From Prochlorococcus marinus str. MIT 9314 (GTDB lineage: Bacteria; Cyanobacteriota; Cyanobacteriia; PCC-6307; Cyanobiaceae), in assembly GCF_000760035.1 (NCBI RefSeq), contig NZ_JNAO01000010.1, forward strand, positions 62,001 through 126,000: DNA of 64,000 nt, given 5' to 3'. The notes below the pieces were generated by a model, which was given only the letters and a program-made list of their open reading frames with translations, was not told the DNA's origin and did not search any database. Position 1 is the first letter of the stretch. Each line of letters starts with the position of its first letter. Shown here in pieces: positions 46,575 through 56,676 of this stretch. The position numbers were made by a program, and so were the translations under genes.

Positions 46575-46667
46575 ATGAACATCATTTTCTATATTGCATT
46601 TATTGGTTTTGGCTTTGGAGCTGCTTTCGCATTAGATAAGCTCTTAAGAGCAGTTAAATTAATTTAA
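46575..46667 (+). CDS. petL: Cytochrome b6f subunit PetL (30 aa)
   Basis: A short frame starts at ATG 46575 and encodes a single membrane helix, MNIIFYIAFIGFGFGAAF, followed by ALDKLLRAVKLI. The ending LxxxxKLI is the PetL signature, and the length of 30 residues is right for PetL. PetL is a peripheral single-helix subunit that stabilises the b6f complex. It is the kind of gene missed by length cut-offs. It is convergent with rimO, 3 bases apart. Confidence 0.8.
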   Translation: MNIIFYIAFIGFGFGAAFALDKLLRAVKLI

Positions 46668-46670
46668 AAA

Positions 46671-48035
46671 CTACAAAATTTTAATAATCTCTCCATACAA
46701 ATCATATTCATCCGCAAAAGAAATATTTGCTTCAACAAATTTACCAATATAATTTTGCAAATCATTTTTAGTATTTATTGATGCAATCACATTTCCATCA
46801 ATTTCAGGAGCGAAATTGTAGGACCGACCTATTAATTCGTTATTATCTGATATTTTTTCTACCAAAACTTTCATTTTTGAACCAACATATGCCTGATTTT
46901 TATCTTTAGAGATATTTTGTTGAACTGAAATAACATTATCTTTTCTTGCCTCTGAAACCTCTTTTAATACTCTATTTGGCAAATCAAAAGCTGCAGTTCC
47001 GTCCTCAGGAGAAAAAATAAACACTCCTACATGATCAAATTTGTGCCTACACAAAAATTCCAGAAGATGTTCAAAATGTTCTTTTTTTTCTCCTGGGAAA
47101 CCAACAATGAGACTAGTTCTTAATACAGCAGATGGAATTTCTGTTCTAATTTTCTCCAAAATTGATTCATTCAAAGAAGCCTGCCAAGGTCTATTCATAC
47201 TCCTCAACACATCTGGATGACTATGCTGAAGTGGTAAATCAAAGTAAGGCACTATATTCTCTGAATCTTTGAAAGCTCTAATAACTTCATCAGTTAAACC
47301 CGTTGGATAAGCATAATGTATCCTGATCCAAGGAATTGGAACTTTAGAAAGCTCATTCAAAAGTTTGGCTAATGATGGTTTTCCATAAATATCTTGACCA
47401 TAATTAGTTGTTATTTGACTAATTAATATGATTTCTTGTATCCCCTGCTTTGCAAGACTTTTGGCTTCTGCAACTATAGATTCTATTGTTCTACTTCTTT
47501 GGGGACCTCTCAATTTAGGAATAATACAAAAAGCGCAATTATAGTTGCAGCCTTCAGCAATACGAAGATAAGCAACAAATTTGTTTTTATCTACAAAACG
47601 AGGTATTTCCTCATCTGCAATAAATTCCGGTATTTTTGAAACTTCATTCACGATTTCCCCTTGTTCTACTCTTTCTAAAACCTTAGCTATCTTTTGATAA
47701 TCTCCAGTTCCAACTAAACCTTTTATTTCAGGGATTTCTCGTATAAGCTCATCTTTAAAATGCTGCGCCATACAGCCTGCAACTATTACTTCCTTTCCTT
47801 GATTTGTATATTCTAAAATTTTTCTAATAGATTCTTCTCTCGCTGTTTCAATAAAACTGCAAGTATTGACTACAACAACATTTGCATCATTTATATTGCT
47901 ATCAACTTCATAACCCTCTTTATCTAATAAGCCTTGCATATGTTCAGTATCAACAAGATTTTTCTCACAACCAACATGACTGAATGCAATCTTAGATAGT
48001 TTTTTTTCTTTTACATTAGGACTATTTTGTTTCAC
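46671..48035 (-). CDS. rimO: Ribosomal protein S12 methylthiotransferase RimO
   Basis: This 454-residue radical SAM protein has the N-terminal UPF0004 domain ([12 protein letters not shown] near 20, with further Cys in VVNTCSF and AGCMAQ), the SAM cluster C-x3-C-x2-C in [18 protein letters not shown] near 163, and a C-terminal TRAM domain. It methylthiolates Asp of ribosomal protein S12. The RimO-type cluster context is clear and separates it from MiaB. Confidence 0.93.
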   Translation of the reverse strand: MKQNSPNVKEKKLSKIAFSHVGCEKNLVDTEHMQGLLDKEGYEVDSNINDANVVVVNTCSFIETAREESIRKILEYTNQGKEVIVAGCMAQHFKDELIREIPEIKGLVGTGDYQKIAKVLERVEQGEIVNEVSKIPEFIADEEIPRFVDKNKFVAYLRIAEGCNYNCAFCIIPKLRGPQRSRTIESIVAEAKSLAKQGIQEIILISQITTNYGQDIYGKPSLAKLLNELSKVPIPWIRIHYAYPTGLTDEVIRAFKDSENIVPYFDLPLQHSHPDVLRSMNRPWQASLNESILEKIRTEIPSAVLRTSLIVGFPGEKKEHFEHLLEFLCRHKFDHVGVFIFSPEDGTAAFDLPNRVLKEVSEARKDNVISVQQNISKDKNQAYVGSKMKVLVEKISDNNELIGRSYNFAPEIDGNVIASINTKNDLQNYIGKFVEANISFADEYDLYGEIIKIL

Positions 48036-48140
48036 AACTTAAGAAATAAGAATTAAAAGATTTAAACAGCATTTCGTATATAACTCTCATGCCAAGATAA
48101 TATTAGGATAGATAATGTAAATAACAAACTTTCTTTTTGT

Positions 48141-49076
48141 ATGGCTCTTAAGACTTTAAACAGAAGAAATAAAAAAGATTTGAAATGGCCAAAAATCATA
48201 ATCGCAATTCTCAGCACTATAGGCATAGTTGATACAGGTTCGATTACTTTAAAAAACTGGGGATTATTTACTTCGCTTTCATGTCCAGGGATACAAAATG
48301 GTTGTGAAACGGTTTTAAATAGTCCTTGGGGTACTTTATTTAAGAATAATCAAGTTAATATACCTCTCTCATTAGCTGGACTCATAACATATTTATCAAT
48401 ATTAGTTATCACAATAATACTCTCGCTTAATTTAATTTCCCCAAAAGAAAAACTAAATAAGTTTTTATGGTGGTTAGTATTTCTAATTTCTTGTGCGTCA
48501 TCAACATTTAGCTTTTTATTGATAAATATAATGTTTTTTAAGATTCAAGCATATTGCTTTTTTTGTATACTTTCAGCAATTTTATCGTTTTCTATCTTTA
48601 TAATTTCTATGATTGGAGCAAAGTTCGAAAGTAGAGAACCTATGATTTTTAGAGGTTTCATTGTAGCCATTAGTGTCCTACTGGGGGGCCTAATTTGGTC
48701 AACAAACGTTGACCCCTCTAATGCAATTGATGTTGCAAACCCCACTGAAAATGAATCGCCAATAATTACCACTTCAAGCACTCCCCAGAAGGTAAAGTTT
48801 GCACAATTTTTAAGTGAAAACAATATTGTTATGTATAGTGCATACTGGTGCCCGCATTGCCATGATCAGAAACAATTATTTGGTAAGGAAGCAGTTAAAA
48901 AATTAAAAGTAGTTGAGTGTGCTAAAGATGGTAAAGATAATGAGTATGAGCTATGCCAAACGAAAGGAATCAGTGGATTTCCTTCATGGGAAATAAATGG
49001 AGAAATTATTAGTGGTACGCGTGACTTAAATGAATTAGCTACAAAAACCGACTATCAGGGAGATCTTAATTTTTAA
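48141..49076 (+). CDS. VKOR-thioredoxin fusion protein
   Basis: This 311-residue membrane protein has an N-terminal vitamin K epoxide reductase domain with about four to five helices. It has the loop pair C48 and C55 and the quinone-site C139-FF-C142. It is fused to a thioredoxin-like domain with C237-PH-C240 (residues ~215-305). Cyanobacterial VKOR fusions oxidise lumenal or periplasmic thiols and pass electrons to quinone; the plant homologue LTO1 supports PSII. An extra Cys pair, C260 and C272, is present in the thioredoxin part. It overlaps nadB by 11 bases, tail to tail. Confidence 0.92.
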   Translation: MALKTLNRRNKKDLKWPKIIIAILSTIGIVDTGSITLKNWGLFTSLSCPGIQNGCETVLNSPWGTLFKNNQVNIPLSLAGLITYLSILVITIILSLNLISPKEKLNKFLWWLVFLISCASSTFSFLLINIMFFKIQAYCFFCILSAILSFSIFIISMIGAKFESREPMIFRGFIVAISVLLGGLIWSTNVDPSNAIDVANPTENESPIITTSSTPQKVKFAQFLSENNIVMYSAYWCPHCHDQKQLFGKEAVKKLKVVECAKDGKDNEYELCQTKGISGFPSWEINGEIISGTRDLNELATKTDYQGDLNF

Positions 49077-50733
49077 TAAATCTTTTTTGAATTTTTTGAT
49101 CTAACTGTTGTGTAGTATGGCATTCCCAATTTTTATCTTTGTCAGAAAAATCATCTCTATAATGCCCTCCTCTACTTTCCTCTCTAAATAGACAAGCTTT
49201 TAATAAAGTTATGGTGGTTATTTGTCTATTCTTTAAATCAAGTAAAAGATTTAATGCTCTTCTATTGCGTTCACTGAGTTTTATTTTTTGATCAAATTTT
49301 ATTTTTTCAAGACTATTTAATAAATCATTTTTATTTAATTTATCTATATCATTTTGAATATAATTTAAAAATTTACTCATATTTGTCTTATTTCGAGATA
49401 CACCTAAATTTAACCAACATAGTTTTCTTAGTTCATCAATTTTTTCAGCAATTATAGAAATTTGATCTTCTTTAGGATCTTCAATATCAAACTCTTGAAA
49501 TGATCTATCAAATTTTTCAACTTTAGAAATGTCATTCAAAACAATTGCAGACATTTTTCTTGCGAAAACAAGACACTCCATCAGTGAATTACTTGCCAGT
49601 CTATTAGCACCATGCACACCTGTAGAAGCAACTTCTCCAACGGCATATAATCCTTTTCTTGTTGAAGATGCATTTAGATCAGTTTTAACACCTCCCATCC
49701 AATAATGAGCTGCAGGAGCTACGGGAATAACCTCATTTAAAGGGTTAACGCCATAATCCAGACATCGACTCAAGATCGTGGGGAAGCGTTCTACAATTTT
49801 TTCTGGATCAATATACCGAAGATCCAAGCCAACATGATCTACATTATTATCATGCATATTTTTCATAATTGCTCTACTTACCTGATCTCTAGTAGCAAGA
49901 TCACGATTTTCAAGATTTTTAACTGGACTTTCACCATTTTTATCAACTAAAATCGCTCCTTCCCCTCTAAGTGCCTCAGATATTAAGAAGCAAGGTGCAC
50001 CATAAAATTTTAAAGCTGTTGGATGAAATTGCACGAACTCTAAATCTTCGATAGCAGCTCCTGCTTTCCATGCAAGAGCAATACCTTCACCAGAGGATTG
50101 AGCAGGATTTGTTGTATTTGTAAATAAGTGCCCACCCCCACCTGTAGCCAAAACAACAGCTCTAGATTTAATCCAATATAAATTTGCTCCATCAAGAACC
50201 TGAACTCCTCTACATTCTTTATTTTCAATGAGAAGTTCAGTTACTCTTACACCCCTGCAATGAAGAATATTTTTTTGATTCTCAATATGATCTTCTAGAA
50301 CTTCAACTAATGCTCGTCCAGTACGATCTTTAACATGTAAGACTCTTCTTCGTGAATGGGCTGCTTCCAAGGTAGTAGCTAGTTGATCAGAACTTTGATC
50401 AAAAATCATCCCTAAATTCTGCAACCTTTCTACACAACCTGGAGCTTCTTTAACTAGCATTTCTACAGCTTGAAAATCACATAGTCCATCACCTGCTTTT
50501 AAAGTGTCCTCAGCATGCAGTTCAAATGAATCATCTTGTCTAACAACAGATGCAATTCCGCCTTGAGCCCATCTACTGGAAGATACCTTACTAGTATTTC
50601 TATTTAAAAGAAGCACTTTTAAATTTGAGGGTAATTCAAGACAAGTCATAAGACCAGCAGCTCCAGCGCCTATAACAATTACATCCCAATTATTTATTGG
50701 TATCGGTTCTTGCGAAAATGGAGGCCTTAACAT
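49066..50733 (-). CDS. nadB: L-aspartate oxidase
   Basis: This 555-residue flavoprotein makes iminoaspartate, the first step of NAD synthesis. It has the FAD start VIGAGAAGLMTCLE near 20-33, RWAQGGIASVV near 55-65, the EFVQFHPTAL segment near 233-242, and HGANRLASNSLMECLVF near 375-391. The C-terminal helical domain is typical. Its start shares one base with the end of the DUF3120 gene upstream. Confidence 0.95.
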   Translation of the reverse strand: MLRPPFSQEPIPINNWDVIVIGAGAAGLMTCLELPSNLKVLLLNRNTSKVSSSRWAQGGIASVVRQDDSFELHAEDTLKAGDGLCDFQAVEMLVKEAPGCVERLQNLGMIFDQSSDQLATTLEAAHSRRRVLHVKDRTGRALVEVLEDHIENQKNILHCRGVRVTELLIENKECRGVQVLDGANLYWIKSRAVVLATGGGGHLFTNTTNPAQSSGEGIALAWKAGAAIEDLEFVQFHPTALKFYGAPCFLISEALRGEGAILVDKNGESPVKNLENRDLATRDQVSRAIMKNMHDNNVDHVGLDLRYIDPEKIVERFPTILSRCLDYGVNPLNEVIPVAPAAHYWMGGVKTDLNASSTRKGLYAVGEVASTGVHGANRLASNSLMECLVFARKMSAIVLNDISKVEKFDRSFQEFDIEDPKEDQISIIAEKIDELRKLCWLNLGVSRNKTNMSKFLNYIQNDIDKLNKNDLLNSLEKIKFDQKIKLSERNRRALNLLLDLKNRQITTITLLKACLFREESRGGHYRDDFSDKDKNWECHTTQQLDQKIQKRFIKN

Positions 50734-51500
50734 TAAACCAATCCACTAAAAGTTGGTTGCAGAATTGCTAAAGCAATAAAAATACCATCAACAATTAATG
50801 TTGTTTGAATTACATAACCAGAAACTAAGAGTGCTTTACCACTAGTGGTATTAATTGTGCCAGAATCCAAAATTTCTTTGGAGATAAACCAAAGTATTAG
50901 AGCAACAAAAACGATGATAGATATTGATTTTATTTGAATAAGACTCTCTGAAGTTTTTTGAAGAATCATGGGTGCTTTTTCAGAATCTGCTGTAATTACC
51001 TGCCTCCATTGATCCATGATTCCGATTAAAAATATTGTAATGTCGGTAACTGCAGTTCCAAATAAAGAAGAGATATAAAAACTTGAACCTATTTTCCAAT
51101 TAGTACCAAGTCCAATTAAAGCTAATGGTAGAACTACAGCTTCAACAGGTATGTGTAGGATAGGATATGGGCTTAACCATCCCCAGAACAAACATCCACC
51201 AAGCCAACTACCTGATATACCAAGTAATAATGAACTGACAATAAACCACTTATTTGATCCTTTCTGATTAAAAACAATTGCCACTAAGACAATAACAAAC
51301 GTAAAACAAAGAGCACTTATTGGTGCTAATCTAACCCAAGGGGCTTGAACAAAAATAGGTAAAACTACAAAAAAAGAAGACCATAATCTTAAAGATATAG
51401 GATTTGATAAAAAACTATTTTCGTATGAATCAACTGTCTTATGGGATTCATAGTTGAATTTATCTTTTACTTCTAAATTTTTTGTAATTAATTCTTTCAA
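50733..51500 (-). CDS. DUF3120 family membrane protein
   Basis: This 255-residue protein has a polar N-terminus of about 35 residues and then seven or so membrane helices. Pro/Trp-rich loops such as FVQAPWVRLAP and CLFWGWLSPYPILHIPVEAV fit the cyanobacterial DUF3120 family. Function is unknown. The last base of its stop is shared with the nadB start, so the two are co-translated. It is divergent from the radical SAM gene across 178 bases. Confidence 0.8.
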   Translation of the reverse strand: MKELITKNLEVKDKFNYESHKTVDSYENSFLSNPISLRLWSSFFVVLPIFVQAPWVRLAPISALCFTFVIVLVAIVFNQKGSNKWFIVSSLLLGISGSWLGGCLFWGWLSPYPILHIPVEAVVLPLALIGLGTNWKIGSSFYISSLFGTAVTDITIFLIGIMDQWRQVITADSEKAPMILQKTSESLIQIKSISIIVFVALILWFISKEILDSGTINTTSGKALLVSGYVIQTTLIVDGIFIALAILQPTFSGLV

Positions 51501-51678
51501 TGAAAAAGGTTATTTTAATTAATCTAAATCGTGTTTTAGAAAACTGCGAATGCCATATTTTAATAAATAAAAGGCCCATAATTTCACACCTATATTTAGT
51601 TTTTTAAAAGTATTTAATACACTTTGAGTCATATATAAGTTTAGAATAAATATAAATAAGAGTATTTGGCCTTAAATT

Positions 51679-53058
51679 GTGTGGCAAGAAATTAATTACA
51701 CAGAAGATCCCATTGATCTTTTGGTTCCTAATATTACTTATAAAATAAACCCTGCAGAAATTGAAAGTATTGAAGCTAATTCTATTGCTGAAGAAATAGG
51801 ATTTGAATCAGGTGATTCAATTATTAGTATTAATGGGAAAAAACCAAGAGATTTAATTGATTATCAGATTCTGATTAGTGAAGAGATTTTAGACATATCA
51901 GTTTTAGATAAAAATCATAAAATTCACAATATAAATATTGAAAAAGATCAAGACGTTAATTTAGGTATAAATTTTAAAGATGCTTTATTTGATTCAATCA
52001 AGCAATGCAATAATAGATGTCCATTTTGTTTTATTGATCAACAGCCAAGTGGTAAAAGAAAAAGCCTTTATATTAAAGATGATGATTATAGATTAAGTTT
52101 CCTATATGGATCTTATTTAACTCTTACGAATTTAAAAAAAGAAGACTGGGAAAGAATTGCTATGCAAAAACTATCCCCACTTTTTATTTCAGTTCATGCT
52201 ACTGATCCCGCCACAAGAGAAAAATTATTAAAAAATAAAAAAGCAGGAGTGATACTTGATCAAATTTCGTGGTTTGAAAAAAACTCTATTCAAATACATG
52301 CGCAAATTGTTGTTTGTCCAGAAATAAATGATGGGGATATTCTTGAGAAATCAATTTTGGAACTTGCTGAATTCTACAAAAAAACCTCTCAAACAGTACT
52401 TTCAGTCGCAATAGTTCCTGTAGGACTTACAAAATTTAGACCTGAAAATGATGGATTGAAATCAATAAGCCCAGAACACGCAAAAAAAACTATTAAACAA
52501 GTAGAGAGAATTCAAGCCTCTTTACAAAATACTCTTGGGACTCGTTTTTGTTGGCTAGCAGACGAATGGTATTTAATTGCTGGGACAAATTTACCTAGTT
52601 ACAAAACCTACGAAAATATGCCACAAGAATCTAATGGAGTTGGGACTATTAGACACTTTCTAGAAGTATTAAGAGAGAAGACTCAAAACCTACCCCAAAA
52701 AGTAACAAAGCCAAAAAAAGTTAGTTGGATTGTTGGTAAATTAGTTTATGAAGCACTAATTCCTACAGTTAAGAAATTAAACTTAATTAATGGATTAACA
52801 ATTAATCTATATGGTTTGCCAAGTATTTATTGGGGTCAAGATCAAGTTGTTACAGGTCTTCTTACTGGCGAAGATCTAATTTACGGGCTGAAAAATAAGG
52901 ATTTAGGAGAGGCTGTTTACATACCATCTATAATGTTGAAAATTAATACTGATTTATTTTTAGATGATAAAAATATTCAAGAAGTTGAGAATCAAATAAA
53001 TACTAAAATTCACGTTCTTGATGATTCAAATGATATTATTAATACTTTGATTGGTTAA
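51679..53058 (+). CDS. Radical SAM-like DUF512 protein with PDZ-like N-terminus (TIGR03279 type)
   Basis: This 459-residue protein has a PDZ-like N-terminal region (about 20-95, with IEANSIAEEIGFESGDSI). It then has a cluster motif C110-x3-C114-x2-C117 in QCNNRCPFCFIDQ, and a C-terminal DUF512 domain with GTRFCWLADEWYLIAG near 290-305. It is a cyanobacterial Fe-S protein family of unknown reaction. The start is GTG at 51679. Confidence 0.88.
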   Translation: MWQEINYTEDPIDLLVPNITYKINPAEIESIEANSIAEEIGFESGDSIISINGKKPRDLIDYQILISEEILDISVLDKNHKIHNINIEKDQDVNLGINFKDALFDSIKQCNNRCPFCFIDQQPSGKRKSLYIKDDDYRLSFLYGSYLTLTNLKKEDWERIAMQKLSPLFISVHATDPATREKLLKNKKAGVILDQISWFEKNSIQIHAQIVVCPEINDGDILEKSILELAEFYKKTSQTVLSVAIVPVGLTKFRPENDGLKSISPEHAKKTIKQVERIQASLQNTLGTRFCWLADEWYLIAGTNLPSYKTYENMPQESNGVGTIRHFLEVLREKTQNLPQKVTKPKKVSWIVGKLVYEALIPTVKKLNLINGLTINLYGLPSIYWGQDQVVTGLLTGEDLIYGLKNKDLGEAVYIPSIMLKINTDLFLDDKNIQEVENQINTKIHVLDDSNDIINTLIG

Positions 53059-53083
53059 TCGAATATTTTCGAAACTATGAAAC

Positions 53084-54511
53084 ATGCTTAGAAGAGTAGT
53101 AAATCCTTTCTTATTATTGCCGCTTACTCTATGTATGAATACCTTTAATGTTCTATCGAGCGAAACAAAAAATTACATTGATAATGTTTTAGAAGAAAAA
53201 TCAAATATTACTTTTATTGATTATCAAGAAATAGAAAAACTTGTATTAAATAATCAAGAATTAAAGTCATTACAGAACCTAGTAGCCTCTACAAGCTTTA
53301 ATCTTTCCAGTCAAATTGCCAAAAGATACCCATCCTTAGATTTTCAAGCCAATGGGTTACCAAAATATATCGCAGGTAAAAAGTACAATAGCAATTCAGC
53401 TACTTTAAAAACATCACAATTTACGGCTAATCCCTCCCTGAATATAAAATGGGATGTAATTGCCCCGCTGAGAGGATCTGAAATTAAAATTGCCAAAACA
53501 AATTACAAAATTGCAGAAAATAATTATGAGATTAAGAAAAAAGATTTAATTCAAGAAGCAAGAATCAGGTATCACAAATATAAAAAGTCATATCAAGAGA
53601 TTCAAAATAAAAAATTTACACTTGATTTATCAATTACAAGTTTAGAAAATTCTAAAGCGAAGCTAGATGCTGGAATTGGGACAAAGTTTGAAGTTCTTGA
53701 AGCAGAAGCTCAATTTTCTCGAGATCAACAATCACTTAATGAAAAGAAAATAGAACATGAAATTAATAAAATTTCTCTTAAAGAGATTCTTAATGTTAAG
53801 GGAGATTTCGAAACTAATAAAGAGCAAAATCTTATAGGGTTTTGGAATCATAAATTGAATAAGAATATTTATGAGGGTTTGGATAAAAATCTTTCCTTAA
53901 AAAACCTTATTCTTCAAAAATCAATCAAAAAGAGCCAAGCAGAGAGCTTTTTAGCCCAAAATAAGCCAAATATCTATATCAGTAATTCATTATCTAGTAC
54001 ATTTTCAAAGGGTGACTCTTTAGCAACTAATATCGACTCTGAAAAATCTGGATCTAATTATACAAATACCATAAGTCTAAATTTTGCATGGAATATTTTT
54101 GATGGCGGACAAAATAAGAACTCCTACAAATCAAAAATAGCAGATGCAGAATCTGAAAAATATGCTTATGAAAATCTAAAAAATATTTTAACCACAAGTA
54201 TTAGTAAAGCCTATTTAAATCTAAAATTAAATGAAGAAAAAATAATTTCTTCTCTTAAAGAAATTGAATCTAGCAAAGAGTCTGTAAGGCTTTCCAGACT
54301 TAGATATGATGTCGGAATATCAACTCTAAAAGATGTTCTTGTTAGACAAAGTGAATTAAGTAATGCGAAATCAAAAAATATTAATGCAATATATAATTAC
54401 AATCTGAATATAGATGAATTAGAAAGATTAACTTTCATTGATAAAAGTAAAAATTGTTTGGGTAGTAATAATACTAAAATTAATGATAAAGAGTCTATTT
54501 GTAATATATAG
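53084..54511 (+). CDS. TolC-family outer membrane efflux protein
   Basis: This 475-residue protein has an N-terminal signal (VVNPFLLLPLTLCMNTFNVLSS, about 4-25), then two long helical repeats with the OEP pattern (SLENSKAKLDAGIGTKFEVLEAEAQ near 187 and SRLRYDVGISTLKDVLVRQSEL near 405). It would form a trimeric outer membrane channel for type I secretion or efflux. No ABC or membrane-fusion partner is adjacent. The IMPase gene starts two bases after its stop. Confidence 0.92.
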   Translation: MLRRVVNPFLLLPLTLCMNTFNVLSSETKNYIDNVLEEKSNITFIDYQEIEKLVLNNQELKSLQNLVASTSFNLSSQIAKRYPSLDFQANGLPKYIAGKKYNSNSATLKTSQFTANPSLNIKWDVIAPLRGSEIKIAKTNYKIAENNYEIKKKDLIQEARIRYHKYKKSYQEIQNKKFTLDLSITSLENSKAKLDAGIGTKFEVLEAEAQFSRDQQSLNEKKIEHEINKISLKEILNVKGDFETNKEQNLIGFWNHKLNKNIYEGLDKNLSLKNLILQKSIKKSQAESFLAQNKPNIYISNSLSSTFSKGDSLATNIDSEKSGSNYTNTISLNFAWNIFDGGQNKNSYKSKIADAESEKYAYENLKNILTTSISKAYLNLKLNEEKIISSLKEIESSKESVRLSRLRYDVGISTLKDVLVRQSELSNAKSKNINAIYNYNLNIDELERLTFIDKSKNCLGSNNTKINDKESICNI

Positions 54512-54513
54512 AG

Positions 54514-55314
54514 ATGAATCCTCCAAATTTAACTAATAATCAACTACTTGAATTAGATTCTTTATTTGAATTGGTTAGTCAACGTCAAACAAAAGATTTT
54601 GGAAACATTAGCGCCAGCAATAAAGCAGATGGATCATTATTAACAAGTTGTGATTTATGGAGTGACAAAACAATCGTAGATGGCTTAGCTTCAATAGCTC
54701 CAGGTGAAGGCGTCCTTAGTGAAGAAGGGCAAAAGTTAATTCCAAATTCAAAAGCTTACTGGGTGGTCGATCCACTCGATGGGACAACAAATTTTGCTGC
54801 AGGTATTCCTTACTGGTCTATATCTGTAGCAAGGTTCGTTGATGGTAAACCACAATCTTCTTTTTTAATAATTCCTACATTGAAAAAAAAGTTTGTATCC
54901 ATTAAAGGTCAAGGGGTTTGGTTAAATAACAAGAAAATAGTTCCTAGCCAAAATAATCGTCAAAGTGAATGCATTTCTTTATGTAGTAGATCAATCAAAA
55001 TTTTACAAAAAAACCCAAACTCAGTATTTCCTGGAAAAATCAGACTTTTAGGTGTATCGAGTTTAAATCTTACTAGTGTAGCGATGGGACAAACTTTCGG
55101 AGCAATAGAATCAACGCCTAAGATATGGGATATTGCAGCAGCATGGCTACTATTAGAAGAACTCAATTGTTCTATAGAGTGGTTAGAAACAGATCCTTTA
55201 AATTTAGTTTCAGGAGAAGACTTGAGCGATGTTAATTTTCCATTAATTGCTTGTAGATCTATTGAAAAATTTGAAATTTTAAAGCCATGGGGCAATTTAT
55301 TATTAGAAAAATAG
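54514..55314 (+). CDS. Inositol monophosphatase family protein
   Basis: This 266-residue phosphatase has the metal-binding motifs E70-E71 (LSEEG), D86-x2-D89 in VVDPLDGTTNF and the C-terminal WDIAAAWLLLEE near 207-218. Possible substrates are inositol-1-phosphate, 3'-phosphoadenosine phosphate or a histidinol-type phosphate; the sequence does not decide. It lies 2 bases after the TolC gene. Confidence 0.9.
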   Translation: MNPPNLTNNQLLELDSLFELVSQRQTKDFGNISASNKADGSLLTSCDLWSDKTIVDGLASIAPGEGVLSEEGQKLIPNSKAYWVVDPLDGTTNFAAGIPYWSISVARFVDGKPQSSFLIIPTLKKKFVSIKGQGVWLNNKKIVPSQNNRQSECISLCSRSIKILQKNPNSVFPGKIRLLGVSSLNLTSVAMGQTFGAIESTPKIWDIAAAWLLLEELNCSIEWLETDPLNLVSGEDLSDVNFPLIACRSIEKFEILKPWGNLLLEK

Positions 55315-55389
55315 TTGCATCATAAATAAAAAATTGCTTGAAAAATTTCTTAATCAGATACAATAAAAACTAAGTAAATAAATTAATAT

Positions 55390-56319
55390 TTGAAGAAAAT
55401 TAATATGCAGAGAAGTTCAACATGGATACTGAAAAGTTTATGGGGAGCTTGTGAGCGATGGAGCAAATCTGATTGTGTTGATTTAAGTGCTGCATTTGCA
55501 TACTACACACTTCAATCATTTTTTCCCATCCTTCTAATTTCTCTTTCAATAGCTTCATGGTTCCTAGGAAAACAAGAAGGATTAGATCAACAAATAATTG
55601 CCATTGCTGCTCAGCTTTTACCTCCTTCAGTAGTTGAGTTAGTAGAGACAACATTATTTAATTTGATAGATCAAGGTTTTGGAGCAGGAATTCTCGGGGC
55701 TATGTTTTTGCTTTTTACAGCAGGAAATGCATACCTATCTCTTCAAAGAGGTTCGGATAGGCTTTGGGAGGACGAAATTCCTTCTAAAAAAGTTAATGCT
55801 GCTTGGAGAGTGCAAGCTTCGAAGTTTCTCCGAAATAGAGTTGAAGCCTTTTTAATAGTATTCTTTATTGGGTTTTTAATGGTGCTAGATCAAATTAGTG
55901 CAAATCTTAGGATGATCCCAAGTAACGTTTTAGAAAATCTTTCAAAATCTAATAATCTTTTTTCTGATTTATTATTAAAGCTGCCTTTACTACAAGTTGG
56001 TCAGTTTGCAATACCACTAATTGGCTTTTCTTTAATGGCTCTTTTATTGCAAGCACTTTTACCCAGTAGAAAAGTTCCATTAAAACCACTCTTACCTGGA
56101 TCTTTTCTTATTGGAATTGGCCTAACCACTTTGAACCTAGCAGTAAGTAAAAGTATTCTCTCACTTGGAGTAAGATTTCAAGCATACGGTTTTATTGGAG
56201 GTTTTCTAGTACTTACTTTATGGGTATGGCTATTAGGAGTGATTTTATATTTTGGACAGTGTTGGAGCGTAGTAATTGCTAGTATGACTTTAGTAAATAA
56301 AAAAAGAAATTATAAATAA
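55390..56319 (+). CDS. YihY/BrkB family inner membrane protein
   Basis: This 309-residue protein has six predicted helices and the family motifs LSAAFAYYTLQSFFPILL near 27-44, FGAGILGAMFLLFTAGNAYLSLQ near 97, and a C-terminal WLLGVILYFGQCWS. Transport or tRNA-processing roles have been proposed for the family, without certainty. The start is TTG at 55390 or, equally likely, ATG at 55405. A zinc-ribbon gene follows 11 bases later. Confidence 0.9.
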   Translation: MKKINMQRSSTWILKSLWGACERWSKSDCVDLSAAFAYYTLQSFFPILLISLSIASWFLGKQEGLDQQIIAIAAQLLPPSVVELVETTLFNLIDQGFGAGILGAMFLLFTAGNAYLSLQRGSDRLWEDEIPSKKVNAAWRVQASKFLRNRVEAFLIVFFIGFLMVLDQISANLRMIPSNVLENLSKSNNLFSDLLLKLPLLQVGQFAIPLIGFSLMALLLQALLPSRKVPLKPLLPGSFLIGIGLTTLNLAVSKSILSLGVRFQAYGFIGGFLVLTLWVWLLGVILYFGQCWSVVIASMTLVNKKRNYK

Positions 56320-56330
56320 GGATTACTAAG

Positions 56331-56672
56331 GTGAATTATTTTCTTAAAGCTAATAAAAATCTTATTACCTACTCATTAATCATACTTATCATTATTCCAA
56401 TATTTGGATTTAACTTTTTCATTAGCTTTGTTGGAAATATCCTACTTCTTTTATTTTTAATTCCTCTTCTATTATTAGTTTTAGTGTTTATGGGTTTTAA
56501 CTCTTACAAATCTAAAATTAATACATGCGGTAATTGTGGAGCAATATCATTAGGTTTAAGTGAAACATGCATGAATTGCGGTGCAGATTTAAAGAATATT
56601 AGTAAGAAAAATCAATTATATAAAAAGCCTAGTGAAAGTACCATTGATGTGAAAGCAGAAGAAATTAAGTAA
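56331..56672 (+). CDS. Membrane protein with C-terminal zinc ribbon
   Basis: This 113-residue protein has two hydrophobic helices (about 15-60) followed by a C4 zinc ribbon, CGNCG-x8-C-x2-C (near 75-92), with a short Lys/Glu tail. Zinc ribbons of this sort often mediate protein contacts. No family is recognised. The start is GTG at 56331, 11 bases after the YihY gene. Confidence 0.7.
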   Translation: MNYFLKANKNLITYSLIILIIIPIFGFNFFISFVGNILLLLFLIPLLLLVLVFMGFNSYKSKINTCGNCGAISLGLSETCMNCGADLKNISKKNQLYKKPSESTIDVKAEEIK

Positions 56673-56676
56673 AATG

